64,000 nucleotides of DNA from Sipunculus nudus (lineage: Eukaryota > Annelida > Sipuncula > Golfingiida > Sipunculidae), in contig CM049322.1 of NCBI GenBank assembly GCA_026874595.1, positions 33,250,340 through 33,314,339 on the forward strand. The letters are read 5' to 3'. This document shows, one piece after another, positions 37,001 through 44,889 of this stretch. The first letter of the stretch is position 1, and each line of letters starts with the position of its first letter. Both the position numbers and the translations under genes were made by a program. The notes under the pieces are model-generated. The model had not been told where the DNA came from. It saw only the letters and a program-made list of their open reading frames with translations, and ran no database searches.

Positions 37001-37651
37001 CGCCTTATATAATAACATATGCTTTGAGGAAGACTATTTTAATGCTCGTGTACATGCTCGCCCTTGTACCTTTTAATATCATTGATGTCACAGATCCAGG
37101 TACTGTAACAAAAATTAGCCTTCCTTCTAATTGTGAATAGGGAAATGTACAGAGCGATCCATAGACCACCACTGGCTATTTTGGGTTTAAATCATACCAA
37201 GTTACATTGATGAGGCCTTGAATTGCACTGTCATGGTGTAATGTTCCTGGGCTTATGTTATGAGTTCGTTTACTCATTAGGTCAGAAATAAAAATAATAA
37301 ACTTTCCAAGAAGGACAATTACTTTCATAATAAATACATCATCTAATATTTTTTTTATTTATGTTTCATATTAAAATGTCGGAGTAAATAGCAAAAAAGG
37401 GTATATAGGTTGATATATTATGAAAATGACACTATATTTAATGCATTGTAGGTATTGAATCTGAGGCCGATGTAAAGCCAGAGCGCCCTCTAGAGGAATA
37501 TGGTCTAGATTCCTTAATGACCACGGAGATCAGGCAGGTCCTTGGCCGCAAATATTCTGTACAGCTCACTCCAGCGGAAGTGCAACGCCTGACGACCGGG
37601 AAACTGAGGCAAATGATACAGAAGAAAGTTGAAAAGACTGGCAGCGGTTGA
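3686..37651 (+). CDS. Animal FAS-like type I polyketide synthase (KS-AT-DH-pseudoMT-ER-KR-ACP), 27 coding exons
   Basis: Span of the full gene; exons are listed separately. Joined exons give 6702 nt, 2233 residues plus stop, with every intron GT-AG and every phase matching. Approximate domains are KS 1-410, AT 490-810, DH 820-1110, non-catalytic methyltransferase region 1110-1530, ER 1540-1875, KR 1875-2110 and ACP 2165-2225. The enzyme should be a cytosolic iterative synthase that loads acyl units on AT, condenses them on KS, then ketoreduces and dehydrates on a phosphopantetheine arm at Ser2188. Vertebrate FAS is about 2500 residues and ends in a thioesterase; here the stop follows the ACP by about 45 residues, so release must be non-TE, as in animal FAS-like PKSs whose products cyclise to pyrones. 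Extender choice (malonyl or methylmalonyl) cannot be read from the sequence. A thioesterase-less FAS relative is the only serious alternative. Confidence 0.93.
4978..5083. repeat. (CA)n/(AT)n microsatellite in intron 1
   Basis: Alternating CA then AT dinucleotides with small interruptions. It opens frames on both strands that are purely repeat-derived. Confidence 0.95.
5340..5550 (+). repeat. tRNA-derived SINE in intron 1
   Basis: An internal pol III B box (GGTTCGATCCC, 5400-5410) lies about 35 bp downstream of an A-box-like GAGTGGTAAAAACGCTCTG. The tRNA-like head is followed by a body containing 'ttctccgagttcctggtttc', a phrase typical of widespread invertebrate SINE bodies. The ends are not sharply defined. 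Confidence 0.65.
5985..6345. repeat. Degenerate ~62-bp tandem repeat in intron 1
   Basis: About six units, each starting near GTTATGGTAATTT (5989, 6051, 6114, 6181, 6241, 6301) and containing 'atatatc-gttataaatat' and 'aaaaccttg'. The matching site of the inverted copy (about 51940-52130, minus strand) has about three units, so copy number changed after duplication. Confidence 0.8.
6554..6706 (+). CDS. PKS exon 2: KS domain
   Basis: Residues 46-96, phase 1 to phase 1. It carries the KS signature [19 protein letters not shown] and [14 protein letters not shown]. Acceptor is TTTCCAG, donor GTAGTT. Intron 2 (2318 bp) contains a repeat shared with 58.6-59.7 kb, a C run with a single minisatellite-like unit, and (AT)n. 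Confidence 0.95.
6895..7195. repeat. Dispersed repeat, intact copy
   Basis: Runs from about 'gacctcgccactagacccc' to 'ggtcacgtaaagttcatggtgaggtcaa'. A second copy exists at 58630-58750 and 59519-59690, where it is split by an insertion. No coding sense is visible. The family is unrecognised. Confidence 0.75.
7484..7590 (-). repeat. Single-copy ancestor of the 65-bp minisatellite
   Basis: On the minus strand this reads 'caataaaggctta', then 'gtaacagacctagggagtcg', then a G run and 'ggttgtcccgta'. This is one diverged unit of the array at 49656-51340, with the same flanks: the 'aggcttaaac' side and the 'cccgatcgtgag' side. No tandem copies occur here. Confidence 0.85.
8723..8768. repeat. (AT)n microsatellite in intron 2
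   Basis: About 22 AT units. The inverted copy has a longer (AT)n run at the same relative place (49095-49150), next to the shared phrase 'gggtgtcac'. Confidence 0.95.
9025..9198 (+). CDS. PKS exon 3: KS domain
   Basis: Residues 97-154, phase 1 to 1. Contains [19 protein letters not shown] and [13 protein letters not shown], the stretch just before the active-site loop. Donor is GTATGT. No counterpart of this exon is found in the inverted copy. Intron 3 holds two (AT)n runs. Confidence 0.94.
9420..9466. repeat. (AT)n microsatellite in intron 3
   Basis: Uninterrupted AT repeats after a short A run. Confidence 0.95.
9703..9758. repeat. (AT)n microsatellite in intron 3
   Basis: About 28 AT units, upstream of the exon 4 acceptor. 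Confidence 0.95.
9874..10074 (+). CDS. PKS exon 4: KS active-site cysteine
   Basis: Residues 155-221, phase 1 to 1. Holds [13 protein letters not shown] with nucleophile Cys164 (vertebrate FAS Cys161) and the GGANLLLHP loop. Acceptor is TTTTACCAG, donor GTAATA. Confidence 0.96.
10609..10731 (+). CDS. PKS exon 5: KS domain
   Basis: Residues 222-262, phase 1 to 1. Contains [14 protein letters not shown] and the NCDGYTEQG motif. Donor is GTATGT. Intron 5 (3021 bp) is repeat-rich: a G run at 10760, (AT)n at 11024, degenerate tandem units at 11.65-11.92 kb, and a stretch (12.74-12.92 kb) shared with the inverted copy. Confidence 0.94.
11024..11060. repeat. (AT)n microsatellite in intron 5
   Basis: About 18 AT units. 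Confidence 0.93.
11640..11925. repeat. Two degenerate tandem units, ~160 bp each
   Basis: Both units contain 'atcttctc...ccaaatt-tttaat-tc-cacat-atgatccca' and end with 'gggaagctgaattttgtcat' (near 11750 and 11900). A weaker third start is visible near 11970. No protein sense is supported. Confidence 0.65.
13753..13983 (+). CDS. PKS exon 6: KS catalytic histidines
   Basis: Residues 263-339, phase 1 to 1. Contains EAHGTGT (His296) and [12 protein letters not shown] (His334), matching FAS His293 and His331. Acceptor is TTTTTTAG, donor GTACAC. This exon is missing from the inverted copy. Confidence 0.96.
14384..14817 (+). CDS. PKS exon 7: end of KS and linker to AT
   Basis: Residues 340-484, ending in phase 0. 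Contains [29 protein letters not shown] and the KS-AT linker up to RARGYYVGG. Donor is GTGAGT. Only the 3' half survives in the inverted copy. Confidence 0.95.
15002..16656 (+). mobile_element. 5'-truncated LINE (L1/Tx1-like) with 16-bp target-site duplication
   Basis: Decayed reverse transcriptase sense on the + strand: the polymerase box YADDVALFI near 15132, a [11 protein letters not shown] / [12 protein letters not shown] thumb segment (15515-15640) and a C-terminal cysteine/histidine stretch with ETMGHFF (16340-16390). Many stops and frameshifts interrupt it. AAGTCTTATGCTTGAT flanks both sides (14986-15001 and 16657-16672), and an A run precedes the right copy. The element lies in PKS intron 7. 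The inverted copy has only one form of the target at 47187-47202, with no element. Confidence 0.88.
17640..17879 (+). CDS. PKS exon 8: start of AT domain
   Basis: Residues 485-564, phase 0 to 0. Carries the AT entry motif FPGMGSQW (499-506) and the Q-rich [11 protein letters not shown] end. Acceptor is ATTTCAG, donor GTGGGA. It is the last exon present in the inverted copy. Confidence 0.95.
18603..18652. repeat. 12-bp tandem repeat in intron 8
   Basis: About four copies of ACTTAAACTTAC. It lies between exons 8 and 9, just beyond the end of the inverted duplication. Confidence 0.85.
18770..18959 (+). CDS. PKS exon 9: AT nucleophile
   Basis: Residues 565-627 plus one base (phase 0 to 1). GHSVGE gives nucleophile Ser585 (FAS Ser581), and AYWRGRC gives Arg610, the residue that pairs with the extender carboxylate in FAS. 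Donor is GTTCGT, weaker than the others. Intron 9 (1580 bp) has no recognised element. Confidence 0.95.
20540..20769 (+). CDS. PKS exon 10: AT catalytic histidine
   Basis: Residues 628-704, phase 1 to 0. Contains [10 protein letters not shown] and VAFHSYLLQ with His687 (FAS His683). Donor is GTGAGA. Intron 10 (884 bp) has one open stretch I do not regard as coding. Confidence 0.95.
21654..21958 (+). CDS. PKS exon 11: AT C-terminus and post-AT linker
   Basis: Residues 705-805 plus two bases (phase 0 to 2). The start was set at ATCATACCAGAC because only this frame gives [27 protein letters not shown] and [11 protein letters not shown], all FAS-like. Acceptor is TTGTAG, donor GTAAGT. Confidence 0.93.
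22376..22740 (+). CDS. PKS exon 12: DH domain, catalytic histidine
   Basis: Residues 806-927, phase 2 to 1. The DH motif is [16 protein letters not shown] with His877 (FAS His878). Acceptor is TCGATAG, donor GTATAT. Confidence 0.95.
23118..23387 (+). CDS. PKS exon 13: DH domain, second hotdog
   Basis: Residues 928-1017, phase 1 to 1. Contains [18 protein letters not shown], as in FAS DH. Donor is GTAAAT. Intron 13 (1363 bp) contains a SINE-like repeat at about 23525-23755. Confidence 0.95.
23525..23755 (-). repeat. SINE-like tRNA-derived repeat in intron 13
   Basis: On the minus strand the stretch 'gggagatctcgagtttgattctcagcgagg' resembles a B box region. Related phrases appear at 29280-29310 and 44265-44410 and within 46230-46320. 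The ends are unclear. Confidence 0.5.
24751..24927 (+). CDS. PKS exon 14: DH catalytic aspartate
   Basis: Residues 1018-1076, phase 1 to 1. Contains [14 protein letters not shown] with Asp1034, the DH partner of His877. Acceptor is TGTTTTAG, donor GTAACC. Intron 14 (1924 bp) is mostly a DNA transposon relic. Confidence 0.95.
25018..26241 (+). mobile_element. pogo/Tigger-type DNA transposon relic
   Basis: Ends are CAGTCTAACC... and ...GGTTATACTG, an imperfect inverted repeat of about 23 bp (roughly 18 matching), flanked by TA on both sides (25016-25017 and 26242-26243), as in the Tc1/mariner-pogo superfamily. Inside is the C-terminal part of a transposase: [15 protein letters not shown] (25404-25447), then stops and frameshifts, then a frame reading [10 protein letters not shown] and a final [10 protein letters not shown] near 25886-25915. 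The last fits a PCNA-binding box (Q-x-x-I-x-x-F-F) known from pogo transposases. No intact transposase remains. Confidence 0.82.
26852..28091 (+). CDS. PKS exon 15: inactive methyltransferase-like region
   Basis: Residues 1077-1489 plus two bases (phase 1 to 2), by far the longest exon (1240 nt). It starts with the DH-MT hinge ([13 protein letters not shown]) and continues through a methyltransferase-like fold. Where an active C-methyltransferase has the SAM-binding E-x-G-x-G-x-G, this protein has LLHAQNPLP (1258-1266), so SAM binding is very unlikely. An N/H/G-rich loop ([13 protein letters not shown], 1164-1176) looks disordered. Donor is GTAAGA. Confidence 0.94.
28945..29099 (+). CDS. PKS exon 16: entry to ER domain
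   Basis: Residues 1490-1541 plus one base (phase 2 to 1). Contains [16 protein letters not shown], typical of the FAS segment before ER. The end was placed at GTAGGT (29100) because only that donor keeps the frame with exon 17. Intron 16 (1564 bp) has SINE-like fragments near 29280. Confidence 0.92.
30664..30870 (+). CDS. PKS exon 17: ER domain
   Basis: Residues 1542-1610, phase 1 to 1. Contains [18 protein letters not shown] and LSPEAVPGG, as in FAS ER. Donor is GTATTA. Intron 17 (1090 bp) contains a long A/T-only tract (about 30885-31205) and a TTATC repeat near 31620. Confidence 0.94.
30885..31205. repeat. A/T-only low-complexity tract in intron 17
   Basis: Irregular TATATTTA repeats with almost no G or C. 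Confidence 0.9.
31961..32049 (+). CDS. PKS exon 18: ER domain
   Basis: Residues 1611-1640, phase 1 to 0. Contains [18 protein letters not shown], matching FAS. Donor is GTCAGT. Confidence 0.93.
32418..32772 (+). CDS. PKS exon 19: ER cofactor-binding loop
   Basis: Residues 1641-1758 plus one base (phase 0 to 1). Contains [20 protein letters not shown] and the NADPH loop [11 protein letters not shown] (1695-1705). FAS has GSGGVG here, so two glycines have become serine. Donor is GTCAGT. Confidence 0.95.
33288..33410 (+). CDS. PKS exon 20: ER domain
   Basis: Residues 1759-1799, phase 1 to 1. Contains [12 protein letters not shown] and [10 protein letters not shown] with Lys1790, the equivalent of FAS Lys1771. 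Donor is GTACGT. Confidence 0.95.
33870..34093 (+). CDS. PKS exon 21: end of ER domain
   Basis: Residues 1800-1874, phase 1 to 0. Contains [16 protein letters not shown], in which Glu1816 occupies the place of FAS Asp1797, and the closing [12 protein letters not shown]. Donor is GTATTT. Confidence 0.94.
34247..34504 (+). CDS. PKS exon 22: KR nucleotide-binding motif
   Basis: Residues 1875-1960, phase 0 to 0. Contains [20 protein letters not shown] with GGLGGLG at 1918-1924 and MTSRSG, the NADPH-binding face of KR. Acceptor is TTCAAG, donor GTAATT. Confidence 0.94.
34783..34902 (+). CDS. PKS exon 23: KR domain
   Basis: Residues 1961-2000, phase 0 to 0. Contains KYDVSVL and [12 protein letters not shown], as in FAS KR. 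Donor is GTGAGT. Confidence 0.94.
35394..35640 (+). CDS. PKS exon 24: KR catalytic residues
   Basis: Residues 2001-2082 plus one base (phase 0 to 1). Contains [11 protein letters not shown] (Lys2022), [20 protein letters not shown] (Ser2049 and Tyr2062, 13 apart as in FAS). KR should be active. Donor is GTGAGA. Confidence 0.96.
36140..36220 (+). CDS. PKS exon 25: end of KR domain
   Basis: Residues 2083-2109, phase 1 to 1. Contains [14 protein letters not shown], the usual KR C-terminal strand. Shortest exon (81 nt). Donor is GTACAA. Confidence 0.92.
36603..36776 (+). CDS. PKS exon 26: KR-ACP linker
   Basis: Residues 2110-2167, phase 1 to 1. Contains [15 protein letters not shown], as in the FAS linker before the ACP. 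Donor is GTAAAT. Confidence 0.92.
37452..37651 (+). CDS. PKS exon 27: ACP and stop codon
   Basis: Residues 2168-2233 and TGA. The carrier motif [14 protein letters not shown] holds Ser2188, the phosphopantetheine site. The chain ends KKVEKTGSG about 45 residues after that serine. No thioesterase exon follows in the window. Confidence 0.95.
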
Positions 37652-39090
37652 CAAACAGAAAACACTTGGCAGAGTGAGGTGGACCTTCGAAAAGGGCAAC
37701 ACAAATGGAATTGGGCCCTAAATCTGTCAGGGCTGCCAGGATGCGTCGGCTTAAACAATGAGAAGTTGGAAGTCTTATATGTGATCATTTACTGAGACAT
37801 TCCAAACCAGATTGTAAGGTTACCAAAACAACATAGGTCCGAAAGTAGGCATGCATAAAAAATCCTATCTTTTTTGTTTGTATGCCTGCATTGGTTCATC
37901 TCAATTGAGGCGATAGCAAAGACACGACAAAATAGCTTGTAAACATCTTTTTTGAGTGTTTATGTAGGTTTTAGGAAAGAATGTTAACAGGTCAAGATAT
38001 GTGTTAGTTTTCCAATAACCTAAACGGTGGCGTTACTGCGCCGAAAATGTGAGATATCTATCCGCAACCACTTATCTGTTGATATATAATGTTTTGCTAA
38101 AAGACGCACCACATTCAGATGTTCAGACATACCGTTCCCATTATAGGGCAGCACCATTAGGCATTCCAACTGTAAGGAAATTTAATGGGTGTTTCTGTTT
38201 CGTCTTATTTATTGTAAATATTTAAATGAGTTTTTATATCTATTTAGATCCTTTTATGATCACGCCAATCGATTGGTTCATGATATAAATATATTAACTA
38301 CACGTTTTATAACACTTTTACATAAGTCAAAAATCTTTCTATATATGTATTTGGTCTTAGTTTAATACATAATAATAATTAAAGCCCACTATGTTTGGAG
38401 AAGGAAAGTTCTTTTGCAAACTCCATGGTATTCGTTTTGTATTCAGATGCAAGTTTTAGGTATAACACGCATGTTTTACTCTATTCCAATCTCGACACAG
38501 GTTGATGGATATTGCTTTTTAAAGGTTAAAGGAAAAATATGTTAATTAAAACCCTGACAATGATAAAAGAAACAAGACAACCGAAATTCCATATACTTAT
38601 TACTGGGATATGATAACTAGAAAGTTACTGCTCATAGTTTTGGGGCAGTTAAGCGGCTCAGATCAGGATAGGGTATCCATAAGTCCCTGTCTTATACATA
38701 GAGCTGAACTAAAAGATTTTTTTTTTTGCGAGGGCTTACCTGTTTTATATTATACAGATTAGCACGGACGGTTGATAAATTTTTTTCAGTTTAGTTTTCA
38801 GTTTAGTTTTCAGTTTAGGAAAAAAACTCAGTTGGTATAAAGAATTAAGGAGTTAAATGAATTTGCAAGACCAGTTAGGGTAAATTGTTGATATATTGTA
38901 TTTATAAATATTGTATTGAAGAATGGAATGATTAAGAAAATAATTTGCTGCTTTGAGAGAGAATAGTTCGTAAACATATGTAACAAGATAGTTATTCACT
39001 GAAATGTCTTCGTATTATTACCAAACGGGAATCGGCGAATGAGCCGTTAAATCATATTTTGAGAAGACATATTTACATGCCGTTGATGAT
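37652..39090. other. 3' flank of the PKS gene
   Basis: AT-rich with no supported gene. An ATTAAA at 38378-38383 is a possible but unproven polyadenylation signal. A small tandem repeat (TTTAGTTTTCAG, about three copies) lies at 38783-38819. Confidence 0.45.
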
Positions 39091-39099
39091 AACATCAGT

Positions 39100-40780
39100 A
39101 CATATGTATTTATATCAATTAGTCACAAATAATGTGTCACAAATAATGGATGAGTTCTTTAAGCTATTAAGGGGTGTAAGACAAAGATGCCCCTTGTCAC
39201 CATATTTATTTATTTTATGTGCTAAATTACTTGCAAAAGAATTAGAACAGATAAAAGGTTCACGGTCTAAATATAAATGAGTATGAGTTTAAGATAATAC
39301 AATATGCAGATGATACCGTACTATTATTCTCAGATGTTCAAAGTATATTAGAATCAATTAAGCTACTGCAATAATTTAAGGAAATTCAGGGTTACAAATT
39401 AATGCAAATAAAACTATAGTTATGCCTTTAGCAAACAATATATTTGAGGTCAACAGAGCCAAAAGATAAATTTCAAAAGCAAACCTAAAATGGTCAGATG
39501 GACATGTAACTGTTCTTGGTATACCTGTGAGACCATCACTCCATTATTTAACAGAAGATAATTACCAACATAGATAAGATACAATAAAAAAGGATTTTGG
39601 AGTCATGGTCAAGGAGTTTTACAACAGTAGGGAAAATTATAGTTCTAAAAAGTCATGCTCTATCACAAATAACATATCTACTTTCAGTCCTACCCACACC
39701 ACCTCCTATTTATTTAAATAACTAGAAAAAAAATATATTAATTTTTTTTGGTCTAGCATACCAGACGGAATAAAGCGCGAATTAATAGCAACTTAAGATA
39801 AATGAGGGTTCAACATGATTCACGTACCAACTCACAATAAAGCATTAAAAATAAGTTGGGTACAAAGACTACTGAAAAAAAAAAGAAAAAAATAATACAT
39901 GGAAAAGATAAAAACGAAACATGTTCCCTTTAAAGGCCGACATATTTATATGCAATTTGAATTACAAAGACTTGGAAAATTGTATTTATGTGAATGATCA
40001 ATTCTGGAAGGATGTGCTTATAGAATGGTGTAACTTCAACTATTTTAAACCAACAGACAGAGAGGAAATATTAGGCCAATTTTTGTGGCACAACTCCTAC
40101 ATAAAAATTGAAAACAGAGTTGTATTTATAAAACAAAAAATACTCAGCAGGCATCCAGTATTTAAAGGACATTGTGTGTTATGAAAATGGGAGATTAAAG
40201 ATTTTAAAATATGAAGATTTATGTATTAAGACAAACACATACATTAACTTCCATGGATAATAGATGCCATGCCTAAGGAATGGAAGTCAGTTTTAGAAAA
40301 AAAAAATAATAGGGACAATGTTTTATAACCTAATATAGATAGGTTTTTTAGCATGAAGAGAGTCACAAAGCAAGTTTACTGTCAGCTGATAACAAAAATA
40401 TATTTAATCTCAGAAAAACAAGAAAATGGTGTGAAGACTTAAGTATCGAAAACTCTGATATAGTTTTACAAGCTTACACTGATCATAGGTTACAAATTCA
40501 GTACAATTGCGAAAGTTTCAATATAAGATATTAAGAAGAACTCTATTTTTAAATACTCAGCTTGTTTATATGAACATTAATAATGATGCAAGATGTACTT
40601 TTTGTAAAGGTGAAAGGAAAAGTACACACATTTATTCTGGACATGTATTTTCTCTAAAAATATATGGAGGGAATTGAATGATTGGACTATTGTAAATGCA
40701 AACTATTCACATACTTTTAATTTTGATGCTGTTAATATACTTTTAGGAAAGCTTAAAGGTTAAGTGGGAAGTATTGTACT
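39100..40780 (+). mobile_element. Decayed LINE (L1/Tx1-like) reverse transcriptase
   Basis: The + strand shows the RT boxes LLRGVRQRCPLSPYLFILCA (39155-39220) and QYADDTVLLFSD (39300-39335), then thumb-like sequence (KKYINFFWSSIPDG, about 39728) and a C-terminal CTFCKGE cysteine region near 40593. Stops and frameshifts are many. No target-site duplication was found. It is a separate insertion from the intron 7 element. Confidence 0.82.
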
Positions 40781-40784
40781 GTGT

Positions 40785-40788
40785 TTTA

Positions 40789-40828
<40 letters not shown>

Positions 40829-40830
40829 CA
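40785..40830. repeat. (AT)n microsatellite
   Basis: Imperfect TA repeats that follow the LINE relic. Confidence 0.93.
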
Positions 40831-41504
40831 TCTGTCGATGCAGACAGGTTAAACCAAGATTAAGAGCAGCACCGTTGTATGTGAAGCAGGTTATAGATAT
40901 AGAAAGGTGTATATCATATAAAAATGAAAATATTCATACTTATGGAAATTAATGGCAAGGTTTAATTAGCTCATATTGTCTCACATGCGGCGTTTTCCCC
41001 TTTGTTCTAACGGTACGTTCAAATCTGCTTGCATCACAGGGTCATAAAAAGTGACCATGCAAGTAAAGTTGCATAGCGACTTTCCAAATATGGCAAAGAA
41101 CTGGTGCGTAGCCAAAAAAAGACGCGTGACCTTCGACCAAGGAAGCGGGGCATGTGGGCCTAAACGGCTCACCTGCCATGTGACTAGCGACAGCTCGTCA
41201 CCCCAAACGTCGATTTTAGATTAACTGAAGACGATGGGGTGACAGTACAAGCTATTGGATTCGCATCAATTCTAGTATGTGCAGATGTGCACGCCATTTC
41301 TGACACTACTTTTTCATTTTCATCTACTTCTCGAACTGTCATTTTCCTGAGTTAAGACAAAAAGTGACGTTATTCTGTTGGGGAAAATAATAATTATTAC
41401 ATCCACGGTTAACTTACGTGTATTCGTGCAGCAGTTTTTTATACCGAGGCTGGTTTTACTCGAAAAACTCCTCTCCACGTCTGTCAGCGGGAGAACCATA
41501 ACTT

Positions 41505-41770
41505 CCGGTAAGGGATTTCCAAACGGCTATGTGTAAAACTCGGAAGTCCGAAGTCGGAAGCAAGGATTTTTTAAAAATAAAGCAATGATCGAAGCATAAT
41601 TAAAATGCTACTATATCATTCGAAAGTACGATTTTACTTTTATTGATAGAATAAGGTCTTTTCTATCTAAAAGTCAAACTTATCCATCCGAAGTTATAGA
41701 CTATTTTTTGCTCGGAAATGCCCAGTTATGGTCCAAATGTGTAAAACTCGGAAGCCAGTAATGGCTAATG
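41505..41770 (+). repeat. Inverted repeat, left member
   Basis: Contains 'atgtgtaaaactcggaag', 'gatagaataag' and 'ttgctcgga', and ends with 'ccaaatgtgtaaaactcgg'. The same ordered motifs occur in reverse complement at about 44890-45180. No gene is visible between the two members. Confidence 0.65.
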
Positions 41771-42302
41771 CACTGCATGGTCATCATATCGTCAGCAAAC
41801 GTGTGAAGCATTTTCAATTTCTTCAATATCACATATTTTTCATAAACTCAGTCTGTTTTGTAACATTAATTATGCTGTTTTTTATAATATATTATATTTA
41901 TATATATTTATATTTTATTTCATTTTGTAAAACAAGATTATTTTAACTCATCAATATTTTCGCTGTTACCGTATTTTATGTTGGTGGAAACATGAAAAAA
42001 ATAAAGGTTTTGATGATATTTTATTCACCTTACAATTGTGCCCCTATAAATTTACCCTTATAATATCATAGAGACTTAATCAGAGAATTTGACAGAACCA
42101 CAAAACGTCCAGTAAATGTTTTTACAAGGTTGTTTCGAACAAAATATTTGATTTTTCATGTATCAATTGAAAAACCTTTTCCTCTTCCATTGGCCAAAAA
42201 ATTTAATCAGGATTATGAATCTCTTAAACTCTTATCTATTATGTAATACTTTTTATGCCAAATTATATTTTACATTTCATGGTCAAGTTGCACACATTTA
42301 TA

Positions 42303-42303
<1 letters not shown>

Positions 42304-42354
<51 letters not shown>

Positions 42355-42382
42355 TAGATATACATATATAGATATATATATT
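42304..42382. repeat. (AT)n microsatellite
   Basis: Long TA run, then imperfect ATATAG units. Confidence 0.95.
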
Positions 42383-42389
42383 TAAAATC

Positions 42390-44260
42390 ACAATTTGATA
42401 TTTTCCCCTATAAGTTCCTGCTGTAAATGGAACCTGTTTCAATTGTTTTGAAATTGTGCCAAAATAGCATAATATACATGATGCTTTACAATAATTTTGT
42501 TTGATGATGATTTCATCAGACGTATCCTGCAAAATTAAAAAAATAAACACAGACATTAACAATACCTTGACAGAAAAAAATACACAATGCATGTGTAAAT
42601 AGATATGATGCCGATTGTAACATTTTACAATTATATGAAAAAAGTATCTGTTTTTGCAGAACGATTCAATATTTAATCGATATTTTTTATGCTGTTAGGT
42701 ACAATATTCATCAAATTAATGTTCTGAAAATTTGCAAACCACAGGACACAAACATTCATACTATATATATATATTCGATGTAAAATACGTCAACTGAAAA
42801 ATAAAAAAAAAAAAACATTAAACAAAACATTTTGCATAGCAAAAAAAGTTCAGTAAATGTTTAAAAATAAATTGTTACAGAGCAAATGTTATAGATATAA
42901 AAATATAGAACCTGATACAAGCAACTATTAAGTCCGAAGAGAAGGAGGCCCGAAAGCGCACGGTATACTACTGTATCGAGAATTCCGACTATAGTCCGGT
43001 TAATTTTGTTTCTGAGCATAAAAAATATAAGAATCAAATAAAAATAGTGAGTATACACGGAATATTCAGATGCATATATTTTTATATAAAGATCAAAAAT
43101 TACTATATAGCAAAAGTAGAATGGGAATAATTAAAATTTGTAATTGAAATATTTATCTTAGCGGTAAATATCTAACTTGATCTATCAAAACGGTTTGGTT
43201 CCATTATTGCATGGTGTCATCATTTTAATATGTGGAATTTCAAGGAATGAATCATATAGATGAGCAACAGGTTCAAGAAAAATGCCTATATCCCGTAGCA
43301 TCTTTAAGACACCAGGTCACCTCTAGACAGACTTTTACTTGAAGCCCCAAATGTCTTACGTGTCGATAAAGATTCTATATGGTTATTTATCTCCTCTGTA
43401 AACAAAATTGTAATTTCTTATCGAGATCCTTATCGTACAGTAATCCGAAGTTTAAGGGAGCATATTTTATTAAGATGCCCTTATCATGCACAAATTATAA
43501 CGTATGAGAGTGAAATCAGTTGCAAATATACTTTAAATATTATTAAATATCCATTGATTTGAAGTTGAAATGTGATGTTGAAACACAAGGAGTGATTTTT
43601 TTATATATAAATATCAAGATTGAAAAAGTTTAAAAGAAAGAGTTAAAAACTTGAAAAGGAATTAATTTTAGTTAAAAAAAAATGATTTGCTTAAATATAC
43701 ATATCGATCATATTTTATAATCACACATGTATTAGTATGTTATATATTATCTGGACTGTTGTATCCCTTTTCTAAGATATATTTTTACATTTTTTTTTAA
43801 ATATCGTAGAACTCTAACATATTGAAAGACATTTCGTTTTGTATATGATGCATGTATGTTTGTTCCAGCGATGACCTACTGGGATATATTGGATTTTCAT
43901 ATTTGTTCAACGTATGGAAAATATATTACTGTTTTTTTTTTTTTTAATGACATCGTAATTTATAACTGTATTTTTAATGCCGTATTAGGGTTTATTATAC
44001 CATATTTATTATTCAGTGGTGCATCCATAGAGGGCGCAAGCCCGTTCAGACGTAATACCTCTCATTTTATCGAGTTCTTTTCCCATTTATTCGTGATCAA
44101 TTTTCATTTCTTTTACAGATTACCTTTTTTATTCCCTACCAATTTCATTATTATATTTATTACTTTCCAATTCATAAGTTGGTGATTTACTCCACTGAGA
44201 GAGCATCCAAATATATACTAGTATATTGAGAGAGGAAGTCTTTCCGTTTTCACACTTTTC
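42390..44260. other. AT-rich spacer with no supported gene
   Basis: Only short open frames rich in F, I, Y and N, as expected from AT-biased non-coding DNA. I see no domain or splice-consistent exon. Confidence 0.6.
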
Positions 44261-44264
44261 TCGG

Positions 44265-44420
44265 TCATAACACCGAGGAATCCCCCCCCCCCATCGCATA
44301 ACCGTGTGAGTCATACACAGTCTCCCAACAGAGATCAGCTCGGGTGGGATCGACCGTGAAAAATCTCACGGCTCCTCGGCTGATACTCAGACTCACGCAC
44401 TGTGCTCTGCTGTCCTTGCC
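44265..44420. repeat. SINE-like repeat fragment
   Basis: Contains 'cgggtgggatcgaccgtgaaaaatctcacgg' and 'acaccgagga', phrases shared with the intron 13 repeat at 23.5 kb. A C run sits at the left side. Confidence 0.45.
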
Positions 44421-44889
44421 TGTGCGCTCACAGATCACAAAAGTCGGTAAAATGCAAAGATTGTCATTAGACTTCAACATATAAATTATTTTACAACGAG
44501 TACTACATTTAAATACTTGTAGTGACATTTTGCAAGTTATAAATGTATAGACGCGCATTTCATCATTGACATTAACATGTTACGAACTATTGAATATTTG
44601 GACTTTCCAGTTTATACCGTAATTTTATAGAAATATAAATATTAAGCCCAACAACCTAAAGTTTGAATACATTGTTCAAGAACACGTAGGAATATTTTAT
44701 ATATATTTTAAATTTACAAATAAAAAAACTAAGAACTTATAGTTTTCTGATTATGTATCATGTATAGTATTATACACTCATTAAAAGCAGAATCATGCAT
44801 AAGAAATATTAATATATGCATGAAACTATAATTATAATGAAACTGCTTTTGGGCTGTGGCTCTTAACTGACCACAAGTTAACCAGTGCG

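Noticed and set aside
37652-39090. A thioesterase exon downstream of the ACP
   Set aside because: I looked for a serine hydrolase motif (GxSxG) with a splice-compatible frame and found none; the stop codon in exon 27 is in the same phase as the ACP.
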